A DNA stretch of 64,000 bases from an uncultured Oleiphilaceae bacterium (lineage in GTDB: Bacteria; Pseudomonadota; Gammaproteobacteria; Pseudomonadales; Oleiphilaceae), in the NCBI GenBank assembly GCA_913060665.1, contig CAJXUY010000002.1:372001-436000 (forward strand). Reading direction: 5' to 3'. Below, one piece after another: positions 10,008 through 18,170 of the stretch. Position 1 is the first letter of the stretch, and the number at the start of each line of letters is the position of its first letter. The notes below the pieces were generated by a model. It saw only the letters and a program-made list of their open reading frames with translations. It was not told the origin of the DNA and did no database searches. A program made the position numbers and the translations under genes.

Positions 10008-10107
10008 TTGAGCACTATTCATTTGCAACAAAAGCTAAATGAATTTGCTACTCAGCCCACCTCTCTTGATTGTGTCTGTCACGACCTCACTGAACGGGAC
10101 AGACAGA

Positions 10108-10440
10108 CTAGCACGCATAAGCGATGTCTGCTATGCATGCATTATCCTTAACCTGGTACAGGGCATTGTTAAAATGCATTTCATTATCAAATAAAACACT
10201 CTTAACTAGCACTTCTCCAATACTATTTTTAATTACAAAAAAGCGATCACCTTCACGTGTTTCACCCTTTGCTATCTGATTACTCATTAACGAACCAACC
10301 CTCACATCCTTTATCGCTCGCTCAGCACTATCTTGACTTTCAAACTCACAGCTGGTCATCAAGGTATCCCCCTGACCATTAATATAATTAAATAAAAACT
10401 GGCCCTCTTCAGCCATCACAATTTCAAACCTTGCTGACAT
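10108..10440 (-). CDS. YegP-like (DUF1508) small protein
   Basis: 110 residues with two copies of a roughly 50-residue motif. The first runs through FEIVMAEEGQFLFNYING and the second through FFVIKNSIGEVLVKS, each followed by an S-AE or N-A segment. This is the duplicated YegP/DUF1508 pattern of E. coli YegP. Biochemical function is unknown. A minus-strand sigma-54 site is 64 bp upstream, so it probably belongs to the nif regulon. Confidence 0.75.
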   Translation of the reverse strand: MSARFEIVMAEEGQFLFNYINGQGDTLMTSCEFESQDSAERAIKDVRVGSLMSNQIAKGETREGDRFFVIKNSIGEVLVKSVLFDNEMHFNNALYQVKDNACIADIAYAC

Positions 10441-10476
10441 GCTCTTCTCCTGTTTCTATGTTGTGTATTTTACTCG

Positions 10477-10492
10477 TGGCGCCTTATTTGCA
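10477..10492 (+). promoter_or_regulatory. Sigma-54 promoter reading toward the 10660 gene
   Basis: TGGCGCCTTATTTGCA has consensus -24 and -12 elements at exact spacing, about 168 bp upstream of the first rightward gene. Confidence 0.75.
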
Positions 10493-10503
10493 CTTAAACT
10501 TAG

Positions 10504-10519
10504 TGCAATCCTCAAACCA
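10504..10519 (-). promoter_or_regulatory. Sigma-54 promoter of the YegP-like gene
   Basis: On the minus strand, TGGTTTGAGGATTGCA. GG and TTGCA are at exact spacing, 64 bp before the YegP-like start and only 11 bp from the oppositely oriented sigma-54 site. Confidence 0.78.
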
Positions 10520-10571
10520 TCATCTACTCATTTGTTTTTAAAGGCTTCTGTATATTCACTAGTTGTCACTT

Positions 10572-10587
10572 TGTTAGATTCACTACA
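10572..10587. promoter_or_regulatory. NifA-type activator site
   Basis: TGT-N10-ACA (TGT 10572-10574, ACA 10585-10587) lies about 55 bp behind the minus-strand sigma-54 site. For the plus-strand promoter it lies downstream, so it most naturally serves the YegP-like gene. Confidence 0.55.
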
Positions 10588-10659
10588 GTATTTGGAGAGA
10601 ATGCTACAAAAATACGATAAGAAAAATACACCTCAGACCCAGCATACAAAAGGATCAAA

Positions 10660-10926
10660 ATGGAATACCAAGAGTACTATCTAAGTTACAGCGGAGTCGG
10701 CCTACCTTTAAAAATGGTGGGGCAACTTGAAAAGAAAGAGCTCAATAATCGAAATACATTTTTTGGCGTTTGCCTAGATGAAGTGGGCCGGATACACCGC
10801 GTACAAAAAATCGTTTATGGCGAAGTCGAGCTGGACCATCTATATGGCTATTCAGACAAAGGGAAACTCATTATGGCTGAGGTTACGGGTCAAGATGGTA
10901 AACTCATAAAACTAAGCTTTGGTTAA
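10660..10926 (+). CDS. Small nif-associated protein (possibly DUF6156 family)
   Basis: 88 residues, start MEYQEYYLSYSG. The N-terminal YYLSYSGVGLPLKMV and RNTFFGVCLDEVGR recall small proteins annotated beside nif genes in gammaproteobacteria (DUF6156, from memory). No catalytic motif is visible. An AAAGGATC ribosome site precedes the ATG. A sigma-54 site lies 168 bp upstream on the same strand, and the next gene starts 43 bp downstream. Confidence 0.7.
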   Translation: MEYQEYYLSYSGVGLPLKMVGQLEKKELNNRNTFFGVCLDEVGRIHRVQKIVYGEVELDHLYGYSDKGKLIMAEVTGQDGKLIKLSFG

Positions 10927-10969
10927 ACAATTTATAAAACATTGAATACAGGCTGAGAGGAATTTCGCA

Positions 10970-11602
10970 ATGGGTGCTGAATTTACTATGATTAGAGAGT
11001 TAGCAATAATTAGCGCGACCGCCACTGAGTTTGAGTCTGTTCACAAGATAATTATTGATGAAATCAACTCTGACAACTTTTGTGACAAATATGCCAGCCT
11101 TGTGAAAGATATTACGGCTTCCTATAGTCTGCTTTGCTCTACACTTAATCCCCTAATATGCCTAAACACGAAGAAGTCATTTGACCTTAGTTTTAGTATT
11201 GAATTTAAACTCTACAAAGAAAGATTTCAGCAGGCTCTTTATCAAATCAGAGAAAACGCAGAGCTTACTTATGAAAAGTATCTTCAATTTAGAAAGCTAA
11301 GAGAAACCAAAACCTCGTATCCAAGCCTAAAGGTTGCTTTTTCACGATTACATAACTTCATAGATAAATGGATCGACAATGACATCTGGCTAGCGATGAG
11401 CATCGATAACCTATTCAAGTTATTGAATCGCCATTTAACCGAGTTACAGACTCAGATATCGAAAGACCCAGAGATCGCTTACAACTTATATAAATCGAGC
11501 ATAGAAGGTTTTAACGTTTATACAGCACAAATAGAATCAAGAATTGTAATGATTGAGAGCTGGTCTAATTCGCGCTTAAACAAATACGTAAACCCGATAT
11601 GA
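10970..11602 (+). CDS. Hypothetical helical protein, last gene before the prophage
   Basis: 210 residues, predicted by eye to be mostly alpha-helical, without signal peptide or membrane helix. I do not recognise the family. GAGAGGA precedes the ATG at 10970; ATG at 10988 (MIRELAII) is an alternative start. It is probably co-transcribed with the 88-residue gene, so a nif-related role is possible by context only. Confidence 0.6.
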   Translation: MGAEFTMIRELAIISATATEFESVHKIIIDEINSDNFCDKYASLVKDITASYSLLCSTLNPLICLNTKKSFDLSFSIEFKLYKERFQQALYQIRENAELTYEKYLQFRKLRETKTSYPSLKVAFSRLHNFIDKWIDNDIWLAMSIDNLFKLLNRHLTELQTQISKDPEIAYNLYKSSIEGFNVYTAQIESRIVMIESWSNSRLNKYVNPI

Positions 11603-11672
11603 AACTATAAAATGAGTAATGTTCAGAACATCTGTATCATTTCAGTAAACTGTTAAAAAACAAGAGCGACAC

Positions 11673-11783
11673 ATGTTTATGAACACTATTGATACTAGAT
11701 ATTTTAAAGTGTTATCGAGTATTTTTATCAACCCAGAAACCGAAGGCATTTCGTCGTTAATAAAGCGGTACGAGCGGTTTTGA
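11673..11783 (+). other. Short open frame in the nif-prophage gap
   Basis: In the 249-bp gap between the last nif-region gene and the prophage end there is a 36-codon frame (MFMNTIDTRYFKVLSS...). It has GAGCGA but no clear ribosome site. It may be a gene fragment or chance. Nothing else is visible in the gap. Confidence 0.2.
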
Positions 11784-11851
11784 ATACTACCCTAAAGACT
11801 CTTGGTATTTGTCATAGAGCGAGCGCCCAGACGAGACATACTTTTAGGGAA

Positions 11852-11878
11852 AAATTGGTCGGGGCGAGAGGATTTGAA
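11852..11878. repeat. Left prophage attachment site (27-bp core copy)
   Basis: An exact 27-bp copy of the sequence at 52559-52585, containing the 3' acceptor and T-arm portion of tRNA-Pro. After the core the sequence diverges from the tRNA, so this is the remnant 3' end left on the nif side by integration, not a second tRNA gene. Confidence 0.93.
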
Positions 11879-11973
11879 ACTATCGCCCCATATTTTCCAC
11901 ACAATAAAATCAATCACTTAGCTTTTAACTAATTTAAAAAATCACCTCCAGATAGCCTCAAACAACCCCTAAC

Positions 11974-11992
11974 TGATTCCAAAGTGATTCCA
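11974..11992. promoter_or_regulatory. Paired integrase arm-type sites, left end
   Basis: TGATTCCA occurs at 11974-11981 and 11985-11992, spaced 11 bp. The same octamer pair with the same 11-bp spacing lies at the right end (52501-52519). Position near each core repeat suggests P and P' arm binding sites for the integrase. Confidence 0.7.
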
Positions 11993-12121
11993 CTTTGTAA
12001 GAAATCTCTCACAAAACTTTGAGATATCACCTACATACCAAGCCTGAAAATCTATCTATCATTCATCTCAAGTCACTCGCGGAATGGAACAAGCAAGGAT
12101 TGCTGTCTGCTAACAAGGACG

Positions 12122-12176
12122 TCTAGTGACTGCGTCACCTGCCGAGTGGTGACCGACCGAGCGGGAAACTCGGACC
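12122..12176. other. Hairpin-rich leader upstream of the 12193 gene
   Basis: Consecutive inverted repeats are visible: GTGACTGCGTCAC, and CCGAGCGGGAAACTCGG. They immediately precede the prophage end gene at 12193 and could be an RNA leader, a terminator-like structure or an attachment-arm feature. No T-run follows. The remaining DNA between the left core and this point holds only the arm sites. Confidence 0.4.
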
Positions 12177-12192
12177 AACTCAGAACTAATCT

Positions 12193-12531
12193 ATGTATAA
12201 ATACTTTCTTTTGCTACTTCCCTGCTTCGCTTTCGCCAAGCAGCCAGAGTCTTATTATCAGAACATGCATTGCGAAGGCGTTAAAGAGTATGTCCTGCAC
12301 GACAAGACCAGAGTTGACTGCTTAACCGATACTCATGCAATCGAGTATGACTTCGGTAGAAAATGGGCTGAAGCTATTGGGCAGTCACTTGGGTATTCGT
12401 TCGAAACAAACAAAAAGGCAGGTATAGTCTTAATATTGCAGCGTGAAAGTGATTTGAAATACTGGTATAAATTAAACTCTGTCATTAACAACTTTAATTT
12501 GCCGATTGATACTTGGAAAATAACCGACTAG
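12193..12531 (+). CDS. Exported small protein, PD-(D/E)XK-like, prophage cargo
   Basis: 112 residues with an N-terminal Sec-type signal (MYKYFLLLLPCFAFA, cut near AFA-KQ). The mature part contains KTRVDCLTDTHAIEYDF followed by KWAEAIGQSLGYS. That D...E-x-D plus a helical Q-x-x-x-Y pattern is reminiscent of the PD-(D/E)XK nuclease core. Similar exported proteins are common in proteobacterial mobile elements; function is unknown. It is outside the phage late operon and on the opposite strand, so it is a likely lysogen-expressed accessory gene. Confidence 0.65.
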   Translation: MYKYFLLLLPCFAFAKQPESYYQNMHCEGVKEYVLHDKTRVDCLTDTHAIEYDFGRKWAEAIGQSLGYSFETNKKAGIVLILQRESDLKYWYKLNSVINNFNLPIDTWKITD

Positions 12532-12567
12532 AAGTTACTGATTATTGCGCACTAGAAGGCCCTTATA

Positions 12568-13041
12568 ATGGAATATAACAGTACTGACAAAGATAAGATT
12601 CAGGCTATTAAATACAAGGCTAGACGAGCTGCAGCCGAAGAGAAATCGCGACAACTAGCGGCAGAGAGAAGAGAAAAAAAGGAGAAACCAGAGCAATTCC
12701 CTCTTATACAAAGCGTTGGGCTTTTTGTGATAGCGGGGTTTATGATTTTCTATTTATCAGGCAAGTATAATTTTTTCGATGTAAAAACCATCGTCGAGCC
12801 ATCAAGGGTTTCCGCCATATCAAAAGCATGGCTGTCAAAAAATACAGGAATACCCTACCAATCAATGAAAACATTTAGCTCAGAATACCTTCTAGATGAA
12901 GAGCTCCACAAGGTTGTAGTAAAAATCGGTGACAACTATGTAATGATCTTGGCTGATTACAAGTGTTATTCAGATGCTTTAGAAGACCAAACGTCTTTAG
13001 ACTGCTATCTATTCAAATCACGCAATATAATGACCAATTAA
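12568..13041 (+). CDS. Hypothetical single-pass membrane protein
   Basis: 157 residues. The N-terminal ~45 residues are highly charged (Lys/Arg/Glu-rich), followed by one hydrophobic segment (SVGLFVIAGFMIFYLSG) and a C-terminal domain of about 90 residues, probably periplasmic, with a Cys pair near the end. Family unknown. It lies 36 bp after the exported 112-residue protein in the same orientation, so both may be lysogenic-conversion genes. It converges with the late operon. Confidence 0.6.
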   Translation: MEYNSTDKDKIQAIKYKARRAAAEEKSRQLAAERREKKEKPEQFPLIQSVGLFVIAGFMIFYLSGKYNFFDVKTIVEPSRVSAISKAWLSKNTGIPYQSMKTFSSEYLLDEELHKVVVKIGDNYVMILADYKCYSDALEDQTSLDCYLFKSRNIMTN

Positions 13042-13045
13042 TCAA

Positions 13046-14014
13046 TTAAATCTGCTTATTAAAACAAATTCCGTTTGCATCATATTTACTTAGAAAAAAA
13101 CTCACTGTTTCACTCTCAGTAAAACCATCAATGCCCTTCTTAAATACTACGAATTCACCTAAATCCCACAACACAAGACAATATTCATCGTTCAAAGCGA
13201 CAGATGATCCATAATACCCATTGTTTTCGAATTCTATATATTGGGTCATGTTTCTAAACCGATCATAAAACCGAACTTCGTATCTAGAAGGCAAGGTTAA
13301 TCTCATCAGATATACGAACTTATCACCCCACCCAGCCACCGATTGGCAGTCATCATTGCCAAAATTGACGGAGCCAACAATAGATTCGGTGTTAATGTCT
13401 ATGTAGGTAGCAATAAATTCTGTACCTTGAATAACAGCGACAATGTAATGATCATTAGTTGCTATAGACTCAGCAAGCCCAGCACCCAAATTTATAGTTC
13501 CAGTTTCGACCCACCCGGTGCTAAGCTTCTGTAAATAAGTAGTGCCGCCATTCGTACTACCGACAAGAACATAGTACCCATTTGATGTTTTGACTATACC
13601 AGGTACATAGTGATCAACCAAAAGACCTGCGAACCGCTTCACCTCTACACCATTTTCGCAAATAACATAGTCGTCATTATCTACAACGACGAAATATATA
13701 GAGCCATCATAGACTGACACTTCAGAGCCATTTACAGATGTAGAGTTATGATTTGATTCAGTTCTTGAATCAACAATACTCCCGTTTATTATAGACAGCT
13801 GAATACAACCTGCATTTCCGTAAAACAACGATTCCGTCAGAATAAACGGATTACTGTCGGTCGTTTCAATAGGGGCCGCCTCACCTGTCGCTGGCCGCTT
13901 GGCAGAAGCCACGCTGCCTGCTCTTGGGATCACTGCTTTGGTTTTAGCAATGCGCCCCGAACTTGATGGGTGCTTAATCAGCTTGTTTAGGTCGTTAACT
14001 AATTTATTAGACAT
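13046..14014 (-). CDS. Phage tail-tip/fibre distal protein, beta-rich
   Basis: 322 residues from ATG (MSNKLVNDL), whose first codons overlap the stop of the preceding gene; a TTG nine nt further up is less likely. After a low-complexity N-terminus (Ala/Pro/Thr, residues ~25-55) it consists of repeated short beta-strand segments (e.g. GYYVLVGSTNGG, DKFVYLMRL, NDEYCLVLWDL) resembling a beta-propeller, which suggests a receptor-binding or fibre role. Last gene of the late operon. Confidence 0.65.
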   Translation of the reverse strand: MSNKLVNDLNKLIKHPSSSGRIAKTKAVIPRAGSVASAKRPATGEAAPIETTDSNPFILTESLFYGNAGCIQLSIINGSIVDSRTESNHNSTSVNGSEVSVYDGSIYFVVVDNDDYVICENGVEVKRFAGLLVDHYVPGIVKTSNGYYVLVGSTNGGTTYLQKLSTGWVETGTINLGAGLAESIATNDHYIVAVIQGTEFIATYIDINTESIVGSVNFGNDDCQSVAGWGDKFVYLMRLTLPSRYEVRFYDRFRNMTQYIEFENNGYYGSSVALNDEYCLVLWDLGEFVVFKKGIDGFTESETVSFFLSKYDANGICFNKQI

Positions 14015-14429
14015 TAGTTTCAACCAAAATATTTGTTTGAAGACTTAAATCTGTATTAGTGCTAACTGTGTTTGTCGAGTCTTCAATTCTTACATAGACG
14101 GGAACCGCACCGGCTTGTTCTGAATAAATAACAGGGCCAAGTGTTAAAGGATCTCCTGCGATTGCTGAGTCAAGCCCCAGCGAAGTCAACGCCAATCTGA
14201 TATCAGTTGCAGGACTTCCAGTTCCCGCATCAGAATCTGAAATCGATAATACAATATCATCAACACCCGCATTACTATCAGCTTCCAGCTTTTTACCCAC
14301 TGACACAGAACCCATATAAATCAGGAAATCGAGGGCGCCGGTTGAGCCGTCAGCGTTTTGATTGGCGCTCAACAGCGTCAATTCAGTGGTGAGCGTTGGG
14401 TCAGAATAGGCTTTTAATGTAGTTGCCAT
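14007..14429 (-). CDS. Phage virion protein, probably tail-associated
   Basis: 140 residues, Thr/Ser/Asp-rich, predicted beta-sheet. Start MATTLKAYSD. No catalytic motif. Its position between the large LamG tail protein and the terminal beta-propeller protein, with overlap to the latter, implies an adhesin or fibre adaptor. Family not recognised. Confidence 0.65.
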   Translation of the reverse strand: MATTLKAYSDPTLTTELTLLSANQNADGSTGALDFLIYMGSVSVGKKLEADSNAGVDDIVLSISDSDAGTGSPATDIRLALTSLGLDSAIAGDPLTLGPVIYSEQAGAVPVYVRIEDSTNTVSTNTDLSLQTNILVETNV

Positions 14430-14430
14430 G

Positions 14431-17400
14431 TTAAGTCCTGATTATCAAATTATGGTTTGGAATGGTTATGTCAAAACTTGCTTGAATTTCATTTTCAATA
14501 GGGTCAACAGCACCCGATTCTACTTCATGCGCGTCAATAGTGAATTGCTCTTCATAATTGTTCGCAACAACGCCAGGGTCATAGTTGCCAATCCAGCCCC
14601 GCCAGTCATCACGCTGGGCGGCAACTACGCCATCACCCGCCCCCAAATAAGTGCCAAGCGAATTACCCGCATGCTCAGCCGTGAAAGTCTCGCTGAATTC
14701 AGGCAATAAAAAAGCATCATTATTTGTGTTCGCTGAATTGGTTCTAAAGATAGCCAGTTCAATACTGGTAATGGCTGCGCCTGTATCAACGTTTAATTCG
14801 TGAGTGATTCGGCGGGCCTTGCCTGTTGCATCGACCTTGATTGATGTCATATCAATGACATGGTGACGCTCAATAAATGGATTTAACAACATGGAGAACG
14901 AAACGATATTTTGTCGATGTGTTGATAATATTTCAGATTTTGCTTTATTCGCGGCGCACTGAAAAAGAAGGTCCAATTCTGTGGTGCTGTTATCTTTAAT
15001 AATAACGTCAGTCAGAATGGTTTCAGTTGTTAGAGAGTCCGGCAATTCGCCGTTGAAATTAGTCCAGTTCGCGGCATCAATACTATTTTCAATAGAAAAC
15101 GAATCTGTACTTTTTATTTCACCAACCGCCGCAACACTGGCAGAGTCTTTTATTGTGATGTTATAAGTTCTTGTTGCTACTTGCTCCCAGCGAGCGCCCA
15201 GCGTGAAATTGGCCGCGACTGCGATATAATTTCTCAGTTCCTCACCGATTGACCACGAAATTGTTTTCCCGTTTGTGCGGATTTCCTGAGAGACTGGCAA
15301 ACGCTCATAACGAATGGAGCCGATAATATCCCAGCCCGTTGAGCTAATAGCGCTTTCAATCAAATCATTATTTGGGAGTGTAGACGGCTGCTCTGAGTAA
15401 TCATAAAAATCACGTATGCGCCAATAGTTCCAGTCATACGATGATCGCCTTTCCCTAAAATTTGTAAATCTAAAGTCGAATGTCAGGTTCACTGAGTTGA
15501 CTAAATCCCTCCTACTATTTAGCGAGACAGAAACTGAATCTGCAATAATCTGATCATCAGCAATAATAAAATCAGGTGTCGATGCATCCCAATATCCAAG
15601 ATTACCAAAGCCGTTAACATCGAGATCATAGCTCGCTGCAATCGTTGAAAGCTTGGCCTGACTATACGCCAAGCCTGTTGTGAAATCGCCGAATACTGCC
15701 GAGTGATAATAGCCCGGAATGTCATCATCAATCTGATCTATAGTTGAGCGCTCCAACCGCTCTTGTAACTGATCGGAACAGATAAACGATATTAAACCGC
15801 TTGAAATATCATACTCTGGCACATCAACAACACCCCGAAAGATGAACGCATTAATATTGTTCACCGGATCGTAATAGGTAATTTCAACCGATTTACCGAC
15901 CCAGTTAAACCCATCATAAACGCCCACATCAGGGAGAATGTTAAACTCGGCAATTCTTGAGGAGTCTTCTTCTGCCTCAACTCTAATTGATCCAACGATA
16001 CTGTTTGACAAGTCATCGCCACCAACAACAACGCTAAATGACCAGCTATCTGAAAGTTGATCTTCGTGAACGTTGATTGCTATGGGGAGAGAAAAAGCAG
16101 CAGGCTGAACAATGTTGAGCGTGAAAGGTAGCGAGGTTGCGCCCGAAACCTTAACAACATCAACCGAAAGCGGCAATGAAAAAGCAGCCGTATCTTTATA
16201 AATAGAAATTGATATTGGCAGTGAGAAGCCAAAATCCTGAAGCAACGTCAAGCCTGCCGGGTTGACAACTTGAGCGCCTGTTCCTGAATTATAAAGGCTA
16301 TCAACATCGGACTGAGCTAGCGCTTTTCTACCCCATACGGCTACATCATCAATTGTAGCTCGTGAATACCGAGACAGAACGTATACATAATTAAAATTGT
16401 GGGCAACACCTGTATCGGTAGAAGTATTAACCAAAACACCGTCAAGCCACTGTTTGCAGGTTTCACCGTCGTATGAATATGCGTAATGATACCACTGGCC
16501 GACAGTAACCGCGCCAAAATCAAAAGTTGTCACACCTGGGAAATATCTAGCATGCAAATGGCCATCGGTAGAGGCGTAAAGCTCAATAACACCGGATGCA
16601 ACCTGTAATATTGTCTGAGAAGAATATCCGTTAATTGCATCAATCCTAAACCAGCAGGACAGAGAAAACGAATAATCCTTTAATTCTATTGCCTCTGGCG
16701 GCGCTAGAATAGTGAAATGATTTTCACGCCATGCTAATGATTTTCGGGCGTTTCCAAACTTCCCGACCACAAGATCGTCGGTGCCGTTTGTTCCGTCTGC
16801 CTGGACCTCACTCTCATAAATATATTCAATGCGCTCATCTGCCGCGAGTGCCTCATTTGACGGAAAGTAACGCTTCAAACCGTCCCTGAAAGCTGCCCTT
16901 GTATCAGGATAACCGCCGATTGGAATAGCTGTTTTTGGATTGATTAGAGGGGGCTGATTAAAATCCGGATGAATAAAGAAATCAAGATCAACTAGCAATC
17001 TACGATTATAAACAGCCATCTCATCATATATGATAAGTCCAGTATCACTACTCGCGAAGAAACTAGACAGCTTAATCGCATCGATATACATTTTTAATGT
17101 TTGAGGTGTTGGCCAGATACTATTTGCGGCAGTAATAGAATCATCGAGTGATATTTCCACTTGTCCGGCATACTGATATCTTATAACTATGTTCTGAAAT
17201 TTTTCTGTATCTACATTTGATAAGGTTGCCGTGGACGCCCCCCACGTAAATATTAACTTATGAACTCCAGCATCATTATATAGGTCAAGAGAGAATCCAG
17301 TAGAGTTGCTGAATTCAAGAAACCGAACCGTACCACCAATACTCAACGATGTTAATTTTACGCGCAGATAAAATGTCCAATCATTCAACTCTGTAGAGTT

Positions 17401-17637
17401 GGCTGGATCTGAAACGATAGCTAACGATGGAGTTGACGAATTGATATTGTACGCGAGACCTTTACCGTTAAACCCCTCAACATGAACACCGCTATTATCA
17501 CCAATAATTGCTCCGTCTAGAGGCCCTATTCCATCAGCAAACGTATCTCCAGTAGTCTCGTCAAAATCCCAATAGTGAATAACGCCATCAGTCTGAGCAT
17601 CGGCAACTGAATCATAGGCTGTTTTTGATAATGCCAT
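14431..17637 (-). CDS. Large tail-tip protein with two LamG-like domains
   Basis: 1068 residues. Two concanavalin/LamG-type domains lie in the first ~460 residues (about 50-215 and 300-455). The second shows the typical WYHYAYSYDGETCKQWLDG then DDVAVWGRKALAQSDV pattern. The middle and C-terminal parts (about 530-1000) resemble phage baseplate-hub or tail-tip proteins and include FICSDQLQERLERS. It follows the tape measure and a 176-residue tail gene, the position of the tail-tip complex. The LamG domains probably bind surface glycans. Confidence 0.75.
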   Translation of the reverse strand: MALSKTAYDSVADAQTDGVIHYWDFDETTGDTFADGIGPLDGAIIGDNSGVHVEGFNGKGLAYNINSSTPSLAIVSDPANSTELNDWTFYLRVKLTSLSIGGTVRFLEFSNSTGFSLDLYNDAGVHKLIFTWGASTATLSNVDTEKFQNIVIRYQYAGQVEISLDDSITAANSIWPTPQTLKMYIDAIKLSSFFASSDTGLIIYDEMAVYNRRLLVDLDFFIHPDFNQPPLINPKTAIPIGGYPDTRAAFRDGLKRYFPSNEALAADERIEYIYESEVQADGTNGTDDLVVGKFGNARKSLAWRENHFTILAPPEAIELKDYSFSLSCWFRIDAINGYSSQTILQVASGVIELYASTDGHLHARYFPGVTTFDFGAVTVGQWYHYAYSYDGETCKQWLDGVLVNTSTDTGVAHNFNYVYVLSRYSRATIDDVAVWGRKALAQSDVDSLYNSGTGAQVVNPAGLTLLQDFGFSLPISISIYKDTAAFSLPLSVDVVKVSGATSLPFTLNIVQPAAFSLPIAINVHEDQLSDSWSFSVVVGGDDLSNSIVGSIRVEAEEDSSRIAEFNILPDVGVYDGFNWVGKSVEITYYDPVNNINAFIFRGVVDVPEYDISSGLISFICSDQLQERLERSTIDQIDDDIPGYYHSAVFGDFTTGLAYSQAKLSTIAASYDLDVNGFGNLGYWDASTPDFIIADDQIIADSVSVSLNSRRDLVNSVNLTFDFRFTNFRERRSSYDWNYWRIRDFYDYSEQPSTLPNNDLIESAISSTGWDIIGSIRYERLPVSQEIRTNGKTISWSIGEELRNYIAVAANFTLGARWEQVATRTYNITIKDSASVAAVGEIKSTDSFSIENSIDAANWTNFNGELPDSLTTETILTDVIIKDNSTTELDLLFQCAANKAKSEILSTHRQNIVSFSMLLNPFIERHHVIDMTSIKVDATGKARRITHELNVDTGAAITSIELAIFRTNSANTNNDAFLLPEFSETFTAEHAGNSLGTYLGAGDGVVAAQRDDWRGWIGNYDPGVVANNYEEQFTIDAHEVESGAVDPIENEIQASFDITIPNHNLIIRT

Positions 17638-17639
17638 TG

Positions 17640-18170
17640 TTATACTTCTTCTGCTATTAGTTCAGTGCTGAATTGGGCACTATTAATATCATTTGATTCA
17701 GTTGGTATCGATGAAAAAAGAGCGGTCAGAATCGGATAATAAACCACCTGATAAACCGTTGCACCCGCCACCGGTGTTATTGAACAATCACCATTTGCAG
17801 CCACAACAACAGTGGTTCCAGTGCGACCAGCGCCATTAATACCAAATGCAAGAGGAAGATATTCTCCATCAGATCGCCGCTTTGAATCAGCTCCAATGTT
17901 GATATTGGCAACCCCGCCCAACTTGCTGCGAGGAGCCACGCAATGAATTTCAACCGCACTGTTAAAATCAACCCCTGACAAGCCCGCCGGGTTCCAGCCG
18001 CTTGCGCTGATAACCGTTCTAACTTTGCCCGTCCAGAGCGTTTGTTTTCTGCCTAATCCAGCCGCGCCCATCCTGTGAATAGTTGATGATTCGATTGTTT
18101 CGTATGTTTGCGAAAAATCAATTAATGAATCTAAAGGTATTTCAATTGAGTTTAATTTTAATAGGCTCAT
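17640..18170 (-). CDS. Phage minor tail protein
   Basis: 176 residues, immediately after the tape-measure gene (1-nt overlap) and 2 bp before the LamG tail-tip gene. That position corresponds to the M/L-type tail-tip genes of siphophages. N-terminal MSLLKLNSIEIPLDSLIDFSQTYE is typical of tail proteins. No enzymatic motif. Confidence 0.7.
   Translation of the reverse strand: MSLLKLNSIEIPLDSLIDFSQTYETIESSTIHRMGAAGLGRKQTLWTGKVRTVISASGWNPAGLSGVDFNSAVEIHCVAPRSKLGGVANINIGADSKRRSDGEYLPLAFGINGAGRTGTTVVVAANGDCSITPVAGATVYQVVYYPILTALFSSIPTESNDINSAQFSTELIAEEV

Noticed and set aside
11852-11900. A second tRNA-Pro at the left prophage end
   Set aside because: Only 27 bp of the 3' part match; the D and anticodon arms are absent, so it is an attachment-site remnant.
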